Part shown: positions 1 through 13,800 of the stretch, piece after piece
Numbering within the stretch: position 1 is the first letter of the stretch
Layout: each line of letters starts with the position of its first letter
Source of the DNA: Pegea sp. RAD2-039
Lineage: Eukaryota; Chordata; Thaliacea; Salpida; Salpidae
Assembly (NCBI GenBank): GCA_034620365.1
Contig: JAQGEQ010000078.1
Coordinates: 248,001 to 312,000, forward strand
Direction of reading: 5' to 3'
Length of the DNA: 64,000 nt
The notes under the pieces: model-generated
Database searches by the model: none
What the model saw: only the letters and a program-made list of their open reading frames with translations
Told to the model about the DNA's origin: nothing
Made by a program: the position numbers and the translations under genes

Positions 1-598
1 GCATTATCTATTTTGTTTCAAATCTCTTAATTTTTGATGCCATCAACTGAATTATCTCAGATTAAAGAAATTCAATCATTTTATTCAACTAACATTTTAC
101 CTCACGTACTTTGAAACAATTTTTTAATAATAAGATGATATACTAATTCAAACTTCCGCGAAATCGAAATTCGAAATCTTTAAGCTCTTCACTGTCTTAT
201 TTTGCTTCAAATTCTTATTTTTATGTAAAAAATATTATTTAAGGGTTAGTAAATCGATGAGGCCTTTAAATTAATCTAAATTTTATGTAAATATTTCAAA
301 TCTGACTTCTTTAAATCACGTTTACTACCTTAACAATTTCATGGAGATTTAATAGAATTATTAGGATTTGGGTTGATGCCTGTTAACTTGACCTTATAAG
401 ATTTTGTGTGAAATTTAATTCATCAAGCATGAAAGCACGTTTAAAGAGTGTTTTTAAGATTTCGAAAAACATTTTGAAGTTTTAAGAAAGTATCAACGAA
501 TACGGAAGAATAAAATTAAAAATATTATTTTTCATAAACCAAAGCTTATTTGTTTTAAATTTACTTCTAATTCTAAAAATTAAATTCACATCTTTTAG

Positions 599-788
599 GT
601 GGATGTATCATCATTCGATATTAGATGGACAATTTGGAGATGGAGTCATATTAGGAGCTAGTAGCACAAAACAACTCGTTGAAAATCTGGATATCTCATC
701 GAAGGGTCCGTTAGATGAGAAAGTTGTGAAAGTTATGGAAGATTGTTGGAGTGATACTTGTTTTTCATGTCCTAATTATTTCAGATAA
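599..788 (+). CDS. AKR7-type aldo-keto reductase (aflatoxin aldehyde reductase family), terminal exon only
   Basis: This is the last exon of a cytosolic NADPH-dependent aldo-keto reductase of the AKR7 family, which reduces dialdehydes and succinic semialdehyde. The exon follows an acceptor (tcttttag) with one base completing a split codon, then reads W-M-Y-H-H-S and ends with the family's typical C-terminus, C-P-N-Y-F-R, before TAA at 786-788. Between them lies G-D-G-V-I-L-G-A-S-S, the conserved strand that carries NADPH-phosphate-binding residues in this family. About 62 residues are visible of a usual length near 330-360. All earlier exons lie to the left of the window, and bases 1-598 are intron. 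The family match is clear from the end motif; the choice among AKR7 paralogues cannot be made. Confidence 0.88.
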
Positions 789-858
789 TTTTCTCAACAA
801 TTTAATTGCTTGTAAAATTAATTTTTATCATGTCATAAATTTATATAATAGAAATTTG

Positions 859-873
859 AATAAAATGAATAAA
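859..873 (+). terminator. Polyadenylation signals of the AKR7 gene
   Basis: Two AATAAA hexamers (859-864 and 868-873) lie 71-85 bases after the AKR7 stop codon, followed by a T-rich stretch. Position and sequence fit a cleavage/polyadenylation site. Confidence 0.6.
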
Positions 874-3800
874 AATTTTCTTGTTTTAAACTTGTAGTTT
901 GAACCTAATTTACAACCAATGAAATGTCAAACACTTTGAATAATTATTGATGTTAAATAATTGTGACACACATATATGTGAGTAACAAATACATTTACGT
1001 TTAAATTTACAAACAATAGAAAGTTAGAAATTTGTTATTAGAAAATAAGAACATCTGTAAGATCTATTGAGTGTAGATCCTCTTATTTTTTCTAATAGTG
1101 GATTGAATCACCAAAACTTTATATAAAAGTAAAAGAATATAAAGATTCAGTTTGAAGTATAAGAAAAGTGAATCATTTTAGGAAATTAGTTTAAATTAAC
1201 TCTAAAAGAATTACTAAATCATTTATCGGACTTCAAGTGCTGCAAAAAATGTTTTAAAATATTTGTTTTTAATCATATTTCTCATAATGATAAATATAAA
1301 AATAAATTCAATTTATAGGAGTTAATTTCACCTAATTTATAAGTTTTAAAAAATATATTTTTTTACTTTTAAACAACGGAATAATTAGGTACGTGGTGAA
1401 TTCAGGCTTCAGTATTAAGGTCAAAAAATCTCAACGTTAAAGTCGAACTTCTACCATAATAGCTAAGATGTAAAAATTGTTGAATCTAAATTAGAAAATA
1501 ATAACTTTAAAAATAAAACGTCAAAAATAATTACAAAATTAGAAAATTTAGATTAAATAGTTTTTTTCTATTAAAATTTGATAATCTCTTAATAAATCAT
1601 CTGCAATTGAATAATCTTATTAAATTGAGAAGTATTTCATACCAAACTGTAAACAAGTTCAAAGCAGACTTAAAATTTATTTAAACTTTTAAAACTAAAC
1701 TTAAGTCTTATACTTAGATAAAATACTTTTAAGCAGGTAGATGTTTAAGAAGAAAAGATTGAAATTTTGAGATAGCTCTTTTACAAAACAAGTTGAAAAT
1801 CTTTTAACATTTATTTTACTGTTTTGCTGCTTAATTTTACTGAAAATACTTCAGTAAACCTTTCTTTGAAAATTTGAAGTTTACAAATTGAAATACCAAA
1901 TTAGAGATTTATGAAGTTTCAAGATGTTTGTGATTCTTGCTTTGATGTATTTATAAATTTTCAAGTAAATATTCAAACTTATAACTGATGCTATTGTTAT
2001 CACTTTTTCAATGCTTATATTTAGTTACGTACATGTCTTAGCATAAAGATTACTTTCACTAAAGAAATTACCTGTTTTGTTTCATCTTATAATGGGTGTC
2101 GGAACAACCTACATTTTCGAATTTCGAAAAGAATGGAAATAGATAAACCAAGAAATAAAAAATTATAATTGTAAAGTCTAGAATAGCTTCCAAGTAATTA
2201 CTATTTATAATTTTATCAACTGCAATCATGTTAATATCTTGTTTACTTTTTATAAATATTTTTTTTTCGTCAAATAAGAAATTCTGAGAATTTTGCAATA
2301 CTAATTAACTTTATCTATTTTAAAATCATAAAAAAGATTAAATATTTAGCTTCTTAAAATAACAAATCTAAATTTTCATCTGATAATATTATAAGATAAC
2401 TTTTCTATGTACGAATGTTTATATTACATTTTAGAAAAAAATTCAAGTCATTTGGCAGATTTTTCTATTCATTAAAATAAACTGTTTGAATTACGACTTC
2501 ATCTGAAAACCAAGAAAATTGTATTTGTCGTATTTGTTATATAACCTTTTATTTACACTCAAATAAGTTCAAAGCATATTTTGTTATTAAACCATAGATA
2601 AAAGAATGAATGTTGAAAGTTAGTTTATATGCATATAAATTATGTAAAATATTCGACTAAATTTTGTCTACAGTCTAGACCTAGAACGTAAGTAAATAAA
2701 AAAAGAAACTCAATTAAGCTGTTAATCATTATGTGTAAATATCAAATTATCTTGATTTTAATTTAGATCTATTAGAAATAAGTAAAACTTACTTATAAAA
2801 ACAACGTTACCCAAATTCGATCAATTGATTAATTAGCAAGTTGCTTGTATCAGATCTAGGTTAATAAATTATTGCTCTGCTAACTGGTTATATCGAAGCA
2901 AAAATTCAGAATCAGGAAATTACACTAAAAACATAAAGATTCGATATAAACTTTTAAGGACAACAGAGAAGAAATTTCAGTTTAAAATGATATTTTTAAA
3001 CTTATTTCTGATATCTTCAACTTTTGTTAATTAAAGAGGATTTCATCGACTTAATGTTTCTTTATTTTGTCATTTATTATATTTTAATCATAATGTTCTT
3101 TGTATTAAAATACAATTTATTGAAATGAGTGCTTTAAAATATCTAAAATAATAGAAAGAATGAGAATATCTAGTTTAAAACACAAAAATTTTTAAAAAGA
3201 GATCTTCATAGATATGATGACTTTAAGTTTCTATCCATTAATCTACATTATGCTGTTTATTAAAACCTTTGTGGGATAAATAAGCTTCTTAAAATTAAAA
3301 GATCGCTTTTGATTTTAAAAGATCAATACATAAAAAGCAAATGAGTTTTTGGGATTTAAAAATATTGAAATATTTTCTTAAATTGTCTAAAACCTTATCA
3401 GTATCATCAAAAAGTTTTATTTAGAAGCATTTTATTCTAATTTTATTGCATTGGTATTCTCTTCGCTCTAAATGTTAAACTAATACCATGATCAATTGAA
3501 AATGATAACTGAAAGAGCTTTAGATCTGGCAAAACTGATAATTTACCCTTTTAATCTACTTTAGATCAGTTTTAAGCTGGATGTACTAGATTTTGTCTAC
3601 TTAGCTTCAACAAGTGTTTGCTTAAGTGTTTATAATTTTTCCCAAATCCTACTGCGCATAATTACTTTCACGATTTCTTTACAAAATTGATGTTTATACT
3701 TTCAATAAATACCATTTTGTAATGATTGAAAGTAAACTAAAGAAATTTGTTTCTGTATATTTTTGAAATAGAATAATCCTTAAGCAGATAATTTGTTTGA

Positions 3801-6800
3801 TTTTGAAGATTTTTTATAATTTTCAATCTCTCAGATAAAACAGTCATTTATTCAACGATATAAAATGGTAAAAATGTAATCCCTTTAATTTAATGATTAC
3901 TAAACAAAGTTAAGCAATTAAAAACATCTTTGATTGTAACAAGTCTATGAAAGTTAAAATTCCTAAAATAAGAATGAAACACCAAATTTATAATTAAGCT
4001 TTACTAATGATTAACAGTAATTATAGTATTTAAATGCACATAGTAATTAAGTGGCCTTAAAACCACTTTAGTAAACTTTTTAAACTTTTGTAAATATTTT
4101 ATTTGCACTAATAACATTGTAAAACCAAGGCATTTAAAAAAGAGAGGAACTAGTTCTGTAAGCTTACTAACTGCAGTATACATGCTAAGTAAAATCAATT
4201 TTACATTATAAACATTTATGCTTCAATATAGATTTTATTTACACACATGTTGTAGTTCAGCTTAAATTTAAGCTGTAACCTAATTGTTCTGTTATTTCAA
4301 ATAGTAAATAAAATAAAAGTTTTTCCAGCTAAATGTGTTTTGAGTTTTAGTGAAAAGTCAAGATAATCGATTGGTTAATGTAATTCTGAGTGTTAAAGTT
4401 ATTTTTCCTACTCTACAAACAAACGTTTAATAAATATACTTTTGAAAGTTGCTTTAAAACAAAGAACTACTTCAACTATAGACATTTTAAATGTTTAAAA
4501 CAAAAAACTGTAATCTAATTGTTTCAACAACATTTTTCAAAATAAATTTTTTTCATCATTCTTATTTTCTGAAAGTTTTTAGTTTTGTAATTTAGCAAAT
4601 TTCAATTCAATGCACCTTATGAAATTCTTCTTACAAACTTGTTTAGTTTAAATTCTTATACGAAATTTTACGCTTCAAGCAAATTTATTAAAGTAGAAAA
4701 AAAGGCTATTCAAAACTAAGTTTGTTATGATCAATTTATAATTAGATTTATGAGAAAATTATGATGTAATGTCTAACAAAAGTTGAATTATCGTAGATAA
4801 CTTTTAATTTTTGAAATATATGACTTGAAGCTAACTTACACGCAGCATAATTTAAAATACATCATTCAAGGTTTTATAGGCGAGCTTATAATTAGATGAT
4901 TATTATCTTTTGCAAATACTTTTTAGATAGGTTGTGAAATAAATAAGGTTAATTTCATAAATCACAACATAATTCTTTAATTTTAAGTTGTAGCTGGCAT
5001 TTTTAAAACCACCTTTTAATTAGAAGGTTACTTAGTTTGTTAGGATAAATTAATAATTGATAAAATCTAAACTCCTTAGACTTAAAATATCATTGTATTA
5101 AACGTTAATCTAATAATAAACTCCCTTATTTTTTGAAATCGAAATTATATGTTTGGTTAATTTTAGCCAAAACTCTGATTATTTAACAAACAAATTTTAG
5201 CATATGTCAAATCTGTTTTTAAGATTTTTACAAATTGGCTTTTGCATACAAAGCTTATTATGATCAAAGTTTATCTTGTGCTATTTAAAAAGAATTCTTA
5301 TTCATACTGAAAAGACATAAATAAACCTCCTGTACCAATTGTTCATTTTCAACCTTAGATATTGTTTGGTGTTTATAAAAATGTTCCCACGGTAGAAAAA
5401 GTAAAAACTAACCTTTAAAATTGTTCAATGTCGTCTTAAAAAAAACTTTCTTTTTGTAAAACGTTTCTCTAGAACTTAGAAAACATGATTTCAGTTTGAC
5501 CCAAGAATAGACGATTGACAAGTTAACTTTATATAAAGATAATGTTTTATATTATATTTCAACTAAGCTAAAATACTCGACGAGTGTTAATTTCTATTCG
5601 ATCAAAGTCTGTACATTTGAAAATACAAAGTTATGTTTATATAGAGAGCTATATACACCATTAAGTATAAGAAACTATTTAGGTTTTGTGCTGATTAAGT
5701 AACCAAAGTTAAGTAAACACAGATAACTAATTTTATTATCTAAATGATATTTTATATTAAGTAAAATAATTTAGTACATTTTAAGTAGATTACTTTTAAC
5801 AATTTTTTGATAGATTATAAAAATATTTTTAGATTTTACAAAATTAAAATCAAATAAATTAAATTAAAAATAATTTTATAAAATTTGATAAATATGTTTT
5901 TGAGGAAAACAGACTGATATAAAAAAACAAAAAATAATTACGTAATATAAAACATAATTTTTTAAAGTTTATTATTTTTAGTCAATTTTAATCATAAAAA
6001 TAGAATTTATTTGTTAATTACAGTTTTGAAAACAAACAAAACAATGTTTTAGTAAAATCAAAATTATTATAATCCTGTCTGCTATAAGCTTAGTAAAAAT
6101 TAAATGAAATTTGTACGATATACGTATTGGTAAAAATATACTTATGGTAAAATTCTGACTTTTAAATTAAACTTTCTAGGTTATTTAATTGAAATATAAT
6201 CTAAGTTTAATTTATTTATTTTTTGTTTTTAAATAAACATTTGTACAAATTATATTTTGCTCAATTAAGAGACATCATTGAAATTTTCTTAAAAGGGTTC
6301 AACTAACGTAGAAGAAAATGTTTTTGCATTTTAGTAATCAAATTAGAGAGCAATGAGTCTTGTTTTTAGATCATCTAGCCATATAATTTAACCCAAACTT
6401 AAACTTCTAAACTTTAGCTGTTGGTTAATTATGATTTTGGTTTCAAGATAGTTGTAAATATATCGTTAATAGAATGCAAATTTATTTTAGTAACTCTGAT
6501 AGTTTGATTGTCTGTGGTCAAACTGCTTATTGTTGATCTGTTATACCAATAAATTGTAAATAAAACTCTCGTAAAACCAACAGTCCTATTAATGATTAAG
6601 CTTAGCAGTAAACCATGAAACTAAATATTTGCAAGATAAATATTTAACTTTCTTTGTTTTCCAGAAATATTTTCAAGCTGAAACAAAATCTTTTTCAATC
6701 GTTTAACATTTTTTAATTTGCAACAAATTTTCATTTTTAAACAAAAAAATGATGAAGATAAAAAAAGTTAAAAATTGAAATCAAATGAACATAAAAAGCG

Positions 6801-7799
6801 ATCAGAATAAGGAAGAAGAGGTTAAAGCTAGATCAGGTATAAAGGAAGGGATATGAATCAAATGAACTGTATAAAGAAACTAGTGAAAAGAATAAAACAA
6901 AAAACAGCGAGTTTGCGAACACACAGTGCCCCAATTAAAAGTGGGTTTCTGATTTCTCACAAAATCCCAAACATGAGATAAGTAAGTCCTGATCTGTTTA
7001 GAGGATATTTAATAGAAGTTTCATTTTAGTTTAATAATAAATTTAATAAAAAGTCTTTGATCACTACTTTAGTAATCGAAAAACTAAAACAAATTATAGT
7101 TAGGGTTGATGGACATGTGGACACAATAGAAGTCCACAGTTAACTTAAGCGTTTAGTCTGATCAAAAAGTTTAGGTTAATTCATGTTGATCGAAGCTTCA
7201 AAGTTTGTTTTACGAAAAAAAACAGAAAACCGTATAAAGCAAATGATTAATATGAAAAAGAGTTGTTCTCTTGATAAACTTGTTTAATATTAGTTGCTTC
7301 TGAGGTTGATTAAAAGATTGGAATTGACTGTTATGATGAATGTGATGGAAGAAATAATGACAGAAAAAAGAAAAATCATCTTTCCAGCTGAAAGTTTCAG
7401 ACTTTCAAAGAAATTTTCAAAATCAAATTTGATCTAAAACTTTGTTATCTATACAAATTATTCCTTCAAAGTCAACATAAAATAAGTGCTTTAAAATGTG
7501 ACATAAAAATGTTTTTCAATTATCATAATAGATTCATGAAAACTTGTTGTCATGCTTTTTACATAAGTTAATTGAAGGTTTGGTATTGAAAATTCCTGAC
7601 AATGTCAAAAAAGCAGCAGATAAACAGATTGAGAAACCAAAAGCTAAACGAAATAAGTACTCGATGACTATCTAAATTGATAAATGTTGGTATAAAAATA
7701 ACACATCATAAAAAGAACAAAAATCTCAAAAGCCAATCAAGTAAATGATTAGTTACATAAAACTTACTCAAGTTTATTTGAAACTGATTTTTCTAAGCT
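874..7799. other. Intergenic, no gene seen
   Basis: About 7 kb of very AT-rich DNA between two convergently transcribed genes. Open frames are short, lack codon-like composition and have no convincing splice partners. I see no tRNA, tandem array or transposon motif here. Confidence 0.6.
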
Positions 7800-7805
7800 T
7801 TTATT
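7800..7805 (-). terminator. Polyadenylation signal of the fibrinogen-related gene
   Basis: An AATAAA on the minus strand (TTTATT on plus) lies about 32 bases after the stop codon of the fibrinogen-related gene. Confidence 0.5.
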
Positions 7806-7836
7806 TCAAAACAAGTTTCAAAAGAGTTTAAGAGTG

Positions 7837-10800
7837 TCAGTTTGAATCGACAATTGAGACTGCGTCCGAAAACTCAGGGTGTAAATCAAAATCATTATAA
7901 TCAGGTCCCATCATGTTGCTCACGTCTCCCATGTTCGAATCTTGGCTTTGACTCGGTATAATTTGGATGGTTATCGACTTCAGAAAATCAGTAACGTTTC
8001 TCCAAATTAACCAGCGGACCAGAGGAGGTTGAAGTGCATTTCGTACGCTGTAGTCCACTGAGTGGTCCATTGGTTGTAACACACTCAACGAATAGGGACC
8101 GTTTGGATTTGCTTGCCCACAATCAGGTGGAAACCACCATCCTTAAAAATCGATTTTATTTTATTAATTTTTTCCCACATCGGAGGAATAGTTTAAAATA
8201 AACAGCTGAGTTATAAATAGAAGCGTGTAACCTCTAATAAAATTGTGTGGTTAGAGTTTGAGTTGGAACTATTTCTATTTGAAGTAACTTTTGGTTTAAA
8301 GAAACAGTTGGCTTCAATAATGAAGAAGTTAATTGTAATGTTTTATTTTTGTTGGAAAATTCATAATATATACAAACAAACAACCGATCGATGATTGCTT
8401 AACATAAAAACGAACTAACACGGTAGAGGTCACTACTTTTATTACTTCCGAACAGTTATAAGTATTCAGAGATAGAGCTTGGTAAACAGCGCTTAACTAA
8501 AGTCATAATCACTTTGATTATACAAAAAAGAAAAATAGATGTTTGGTTTGAAGCACTGAATAAACAGAAATACAATAAAAGATTTAAACATATATGAACA
8601 TGATTTACTTCATTAACATTTCGAGCTTAGTTTAAATTTTGTTTTATTTATTTTCTACTATCATCAAAAATTTGTGCAATATTTGATATTTTACTTTAAT
8701 CTCAAAAATCTTTATCTCCTTCGATTATTTGATTAATTGAGACAAATGTAAACTTTATATTCTGTAGAATCTAGCTGAATGTAAAGAAGTTGACTTTGAG
8801 GTTTCTATTGTTTGAAGGATTTCATAAATGCTAAACATTGTGAATCAACACATTTTGCATTTATTTACAATCAAAAGGTTTTTGTGTGTGTAGCTTTAGT
8901 GCTTTTTATATGAAACTATCTACTTTATTTAAAACCAAACGTTTTCGGTGAAAAGGTTCATTTCTTTTCACAGGATTTCTTTCATGATGTAATGAACTAT
9001 AAAAATATTAATTAGATTACTTGACAAAACTTTAAATAGAAGTTTGAAGTGCTAGCTGGGCATCAGTGCACAAAAGAATTCCAACTAAGCCATTACAATT
9101 ATTTCATTGATGTTTGCGGCTAAGAAGCTATTTTGATTTGTAATTGAAAAATGGGAACACTAAACAAACTGTTTAGAAAATGATTGATACTAAACCAAAT
9201 CTTTATAGATAGTCTGCATTACAAATACAGACGAAAATAAATTGTTATTTGCATAGTTTCTTTATTCAAACACCCCTTGATTACAATTAGTATAAACAGT
9301 TATGATTTTAACTTTCATTCTGTCATAAGTTTTTGTGTTTATCTAAAAAAATAGTTTATAAGCTGACACTGAAAATTAATAAATCAAACATATAAACCTT
9401 CAGAATTTATAAGATTCTTTCAGAAGCATTTTTAAGCAGCTCAAATTGAAGGTTTCTCTAAATTTATAAACTAATTTACGATCTATTTATGTATCGATTT
9501 TTCTCATATAATTGGAAATAATAACTTTTGCAAACATCTGTGGTTACCTGATCTTCTAGTGAATGTGCAGCCTGCGTTGGTAGTGATTGAAGTAGATCTA
9601 TCTTGATGGCGAACTCTAAAAGGCATTCCATTACTAGCACTGATCATATCATCAGCTTTATTCCCTTTGAATCCTTTTACCTGTTGAGATTGGATTTTTT
9701 TGTAAGAAATAAGATTTAGTTGATCTTTAGGTGAACTCACAGATAAGACATACTCTTGACCATAGACAAGAAACAGATCGTATTCAGCAACTCTTTCATT
9801 ATCATCCCAATCAGTAATCAGAAAAGCAATCTTGTATATCCTACTGTGAGTCAACCATCTAATGGTTTCCAAACCCAACCAATATTCACCGTAAACGCTG
9901 CCAAAACCATTCGAATATTCCTTCCAATCTATTTTAAACTTTTGATAGTTCAAAGATCTAAGAGATAATTAAACAAGATTAACCTCTATCAAAATCTTGT
10001 GTTCCGTCACTCCTGCGTTGGATAACAGTCCATCCACCTCCAGCAGTCATGTTACAGAAAACAGGTTGCATCTCCATTCCTCTGACGATCGAATAAACCC
10101 CACTTTCTTGGTGACCAGCTAGGTACAAGTCGTGACAATCTAAACGAAAATTGACGTTTTTATTGTTGGTTCAGAATTTTGGTTTTAAACAATTTTGGAA
10201 TTAAAATATCACCTTTGTACTGATGTACAGGTCCTCTCATTTGCTGGCCGAGATTTGTAACAATTGTTAGTAGCTTTCTAGTAGCTTCCTGCTGGTATTC
10301 GAGATCACTTAGCATATTATGCATCGTTTTATCTTGCTTTACCAGCTGCAAACAAGCTGATATTAATTCTTTCAACATCGTTTTTTTAACGCGTAGATAG
10401 TCTAACATCATTTGATCTTTCACATTTAATGATTAATCGCACCTCTTATTAAGATTTAATAATCATCAAGATAAACAACTTTATGTCTATTTTTAATTGA
10501 AGTGCACTTTTTTAAATTTTATGATCTAAAAAATCAAACTCTTATGTTTTTTATGCATATACTTGTGTAATAATAAATTTAACAACACATAATCATACAG
10601 ATGAAAAATTAAATAATTATTAATTATCATAATTTCTCTTGTAATAAACATTTCAGTTAAAAGTTGATCTGTTTAGCTTAAGCATTTGAAGTAAAGAAGA
10701 AAAAATTATTTCTTTTGTTTTGCTTAGTTTTAAGTTGTCAGGATTTTGGCAAACAAGAGGCTCTGTTATTTTTGTTTCTTATTTAGAGACTTTGAAAAGA

Positions 10801-13800
10801 AAATTATTAACTTTGTTGCTAAAGAACTTCAAACAAGTTTTCAAAGTCTACAAAACAGTAAGCAATTGAACAATTTTACTTTGAAATGCATTATCAGCAA
10901 TATATGCCAAATTATAAGCTTTTTTGACTAATTTGTGATAATACAAAAGCTCTAATGAATATTTTAAGATTTTTAATTCTAAAATTTAATCATTTATAAA
11001 ACCACCCCGTTCTAGCAGCAATAAAAAGTAATTATTTAGATTTTTAAACTTTCAATATGATTTAATTATTTGGAAAAATTTTTCTACAACAAATTGATAA
11101 TGCATGAAGCGAGTAAAAGTAAAATATGATGTCAAAATAAATGTGCTAATCAAATCACAGATATATTTAGTAGCCGCCAATCAAAATGCTTGATAGGAAG
11201 CCAAGAAGATGCCATTATTTGAAGAAGAATGAAAGTGTGAAAAACTCGTACAGGTCTTTTAAATGGCAAGAACATCTTTGAGTTAGAGCGAAATGAAGTT
11301 AACAGATGAATAAACACTTCAAAATCAATTAACAAGAAAACTAGACCTAACTTGAACTTATCTTTGATTTATATGTTTATACCGATGAGAAATAACCACA
11401 AAAATAAGACAACCATTCAGAGGAATGATAAAGCAGTATGTCTAACTAATTGAAATTTTCATTGTGAAAGACATTGATTAATCTTTTCTATCTTCATAAT
11501 TCAAACGGTTTTAAAAACGTGTTCGCTTTTGTTACTTATAATCTTTACTATGAATTTGTTTATCTATAAAATATTTTCATTAAATGATGACTCCAAAAAT
11601 TTACATTAGTTGTGAGAGTTTAATTTATTTAAGCAGAGTGACTTGTTTGTTGAATAAAACTCAATTAAAAATTTGATTGCTGACTAAACAGTTTTTATAA
11701 GAGTTAATTGAACAATAATTGAGTTCTACTTTAACCTTTCAAAAAGTAAGTTATGCAGATGGTAATTACTGTACAAAAACATCAAATATTCTCAATGATA
11801 AGAAGGAAACTAAACTGGAATTATAACTGTGTGAATGCTTTTTGAGGTTGTATTTTAAAAACAAAATAAATGATTAATTTGATTTGTTGATAGCTAATGA
11901 TTTTAAACCACTGAAATATAGGTTTGTGTATTGGTTTTCAAGCTTTTATGTCATCACGACAGGTTGTTGAATCAATCAGTAGCCTTGTGTCTTCAATTTC
12001 TTTCTTAAATTTTCCAAGTCTTTTTATGTCAGTGAACTTTTCAACTATGATTGTTCAAATAGTAAAAACCGATTCGATAACTCGCCTATAGCTATTCTAT
12101 CAACATGTAATCCGCTATCAGTGACATTTTTTCAGCTGCACCTGTTCTTAGAAACTCATGACACACTAATTTAAAATAATCATACAATCTTCCATAGAAC
12201 GTTTTGAAGCTGCTTCTTGTCAGCTATGAGGTGTCTGATTTAACTTCGCGTTAGGTTTTGTTTACTCTTCTAAGAACAATTTTGGATTGTTTTTATGGAA
12301 AAGTTCAGTTTTTTTCTCTAGGTAAAAACTGAGTCCAACATTTTGAGTGAATTGAATTCGGCTTTATCTTTCTAATAACTTCCTTTATCAAAAAAATTAA
12401 CAATTCAAATAACATCATTGTTTTTCTGTTGTCACCCTACACAATTTTATGTAGATAGCGTCAGGCTTGTTAGCTTTTATAAATAATTTTTTCTCTTTAC
12501 AGGATACTATTTACACAACAATAACTTGGTTATGATACCATTCAGATAACGATAAGTGTTTGTGGGTTTTAAATATCAAATCAAGTAACTTCTCATATTT
12601 ATCATTTTTTTCCTTACGTCAGAGTCAAATGTTTGTTGTGAACGATATTATTGTTTTGTATTAAAAAGAAAATCCCAACAGCTAGCAACAAAAGTATTTG
12701 TCAATACATTAGAGAAAAAGCTAGACTTACTCTGTCAACAAGACTTCCTATTGTTTTGTTTTGTTTCTTGATAATTGTTGCTTGGGATACAACGGCACTG
12801 GAATATGCTCTGGATGCAGTTTCAGAAGAGATCTCTTCATGTATCTGATTAAAAGTTTAACAAGATTGATAAACTAATTTTTAAAAGCTATTAAAGCAGT
12901 TTAAGTAATTCATTTTAGTAAAAATAACTTCGGCTTAGAATCAGTTTGATAATTCAATCATTTTAGATTTGAAGATCAAATATTGTTTCAAAATCTTTGT
13001 TGTTTCAACTGATAGCTATTGATTATAACTCTCTAAAACAATGTTGTAGTACAATTGATTAGCTTCGGCAGATCACTTTAGAACTATTCTAACTTTAGAA
13101 AAAACTGTTAGATGAAAATCGAAGTATTATTGAAAGGTGTTTGTAAAACTTTCTTCATCGATAAAAATACTTTTAAAACTCACAAGTGATCCACTCGTGA
13201 AAGTTATCTTAGTACTTGAATATATATCATACCTAAAATCTTGTTGATTAATTAACCTGACTTTTGATTACAAGTCACAGAAGATTCTTTCTACCTTTGG
13301 TTATCTTTTGAATCAACTTTATCAGATTATCATAAAATTTAAGCCTGATATACAGTCAACATTTGCTTTTAAAACAAGTTAGTAGGTTTGTGATAAGACC
13401 AGATTCGAACTTATTGAATAAAGGGTCAACAAATTTACTAATATTATGGACTTACTTCAAGCGCTATCGATAATTTATCAGTAAAGACTTTGACGTGACT
13501 TTACAGGGATTTGTGAGTGAACTAAGATGACACTAATTGTCGTAAATCTTTAGAAACGATAAGCTATGATCAAGCCGTCAATTGAAATTTATTTAACAAA
13601 TCCTGTCTATGGCTTTTTTGACAAGATATAATAAAGTTAAAAGAATATTGAAAAATCGATCATTTTATAATCGAAAAAAAGATCCAAGTTTCTTCGAAGT
13701 TAAATTCTTAATTGATAAAGGATTATTATTGAAAGTACTCGGAACAAATGGTGAAAATATGAATATACTTACGTATGCAGGGACTTCATTACTCTTCGAT

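Noticed and set aside
9929..9953. Extra codons before the W-K-E-Y block of the fibrinogen domain
   Set aside because: Using the acceptor that leaves exon 11 starting at 9928 gives the consensus D-F-D-R-D-W-K-E-Y in frame. The longer readings hit stops.
10160..10423. Open minus-strand frame extending upstream of fibrinogen-gene exon 9
   Set aside because: It starts only at a GTG. The acceptor at 10348-10346 is the one that restores phase with exon 8, so bases above 10345 are taken as intron.
12651..12848. 65-codon plus-strand frame with a hydrophobic segment
   Set aside because: Lies inside a fibrinogen-gene intron, has no recognised homologue and no promoter or polyadenylation context.
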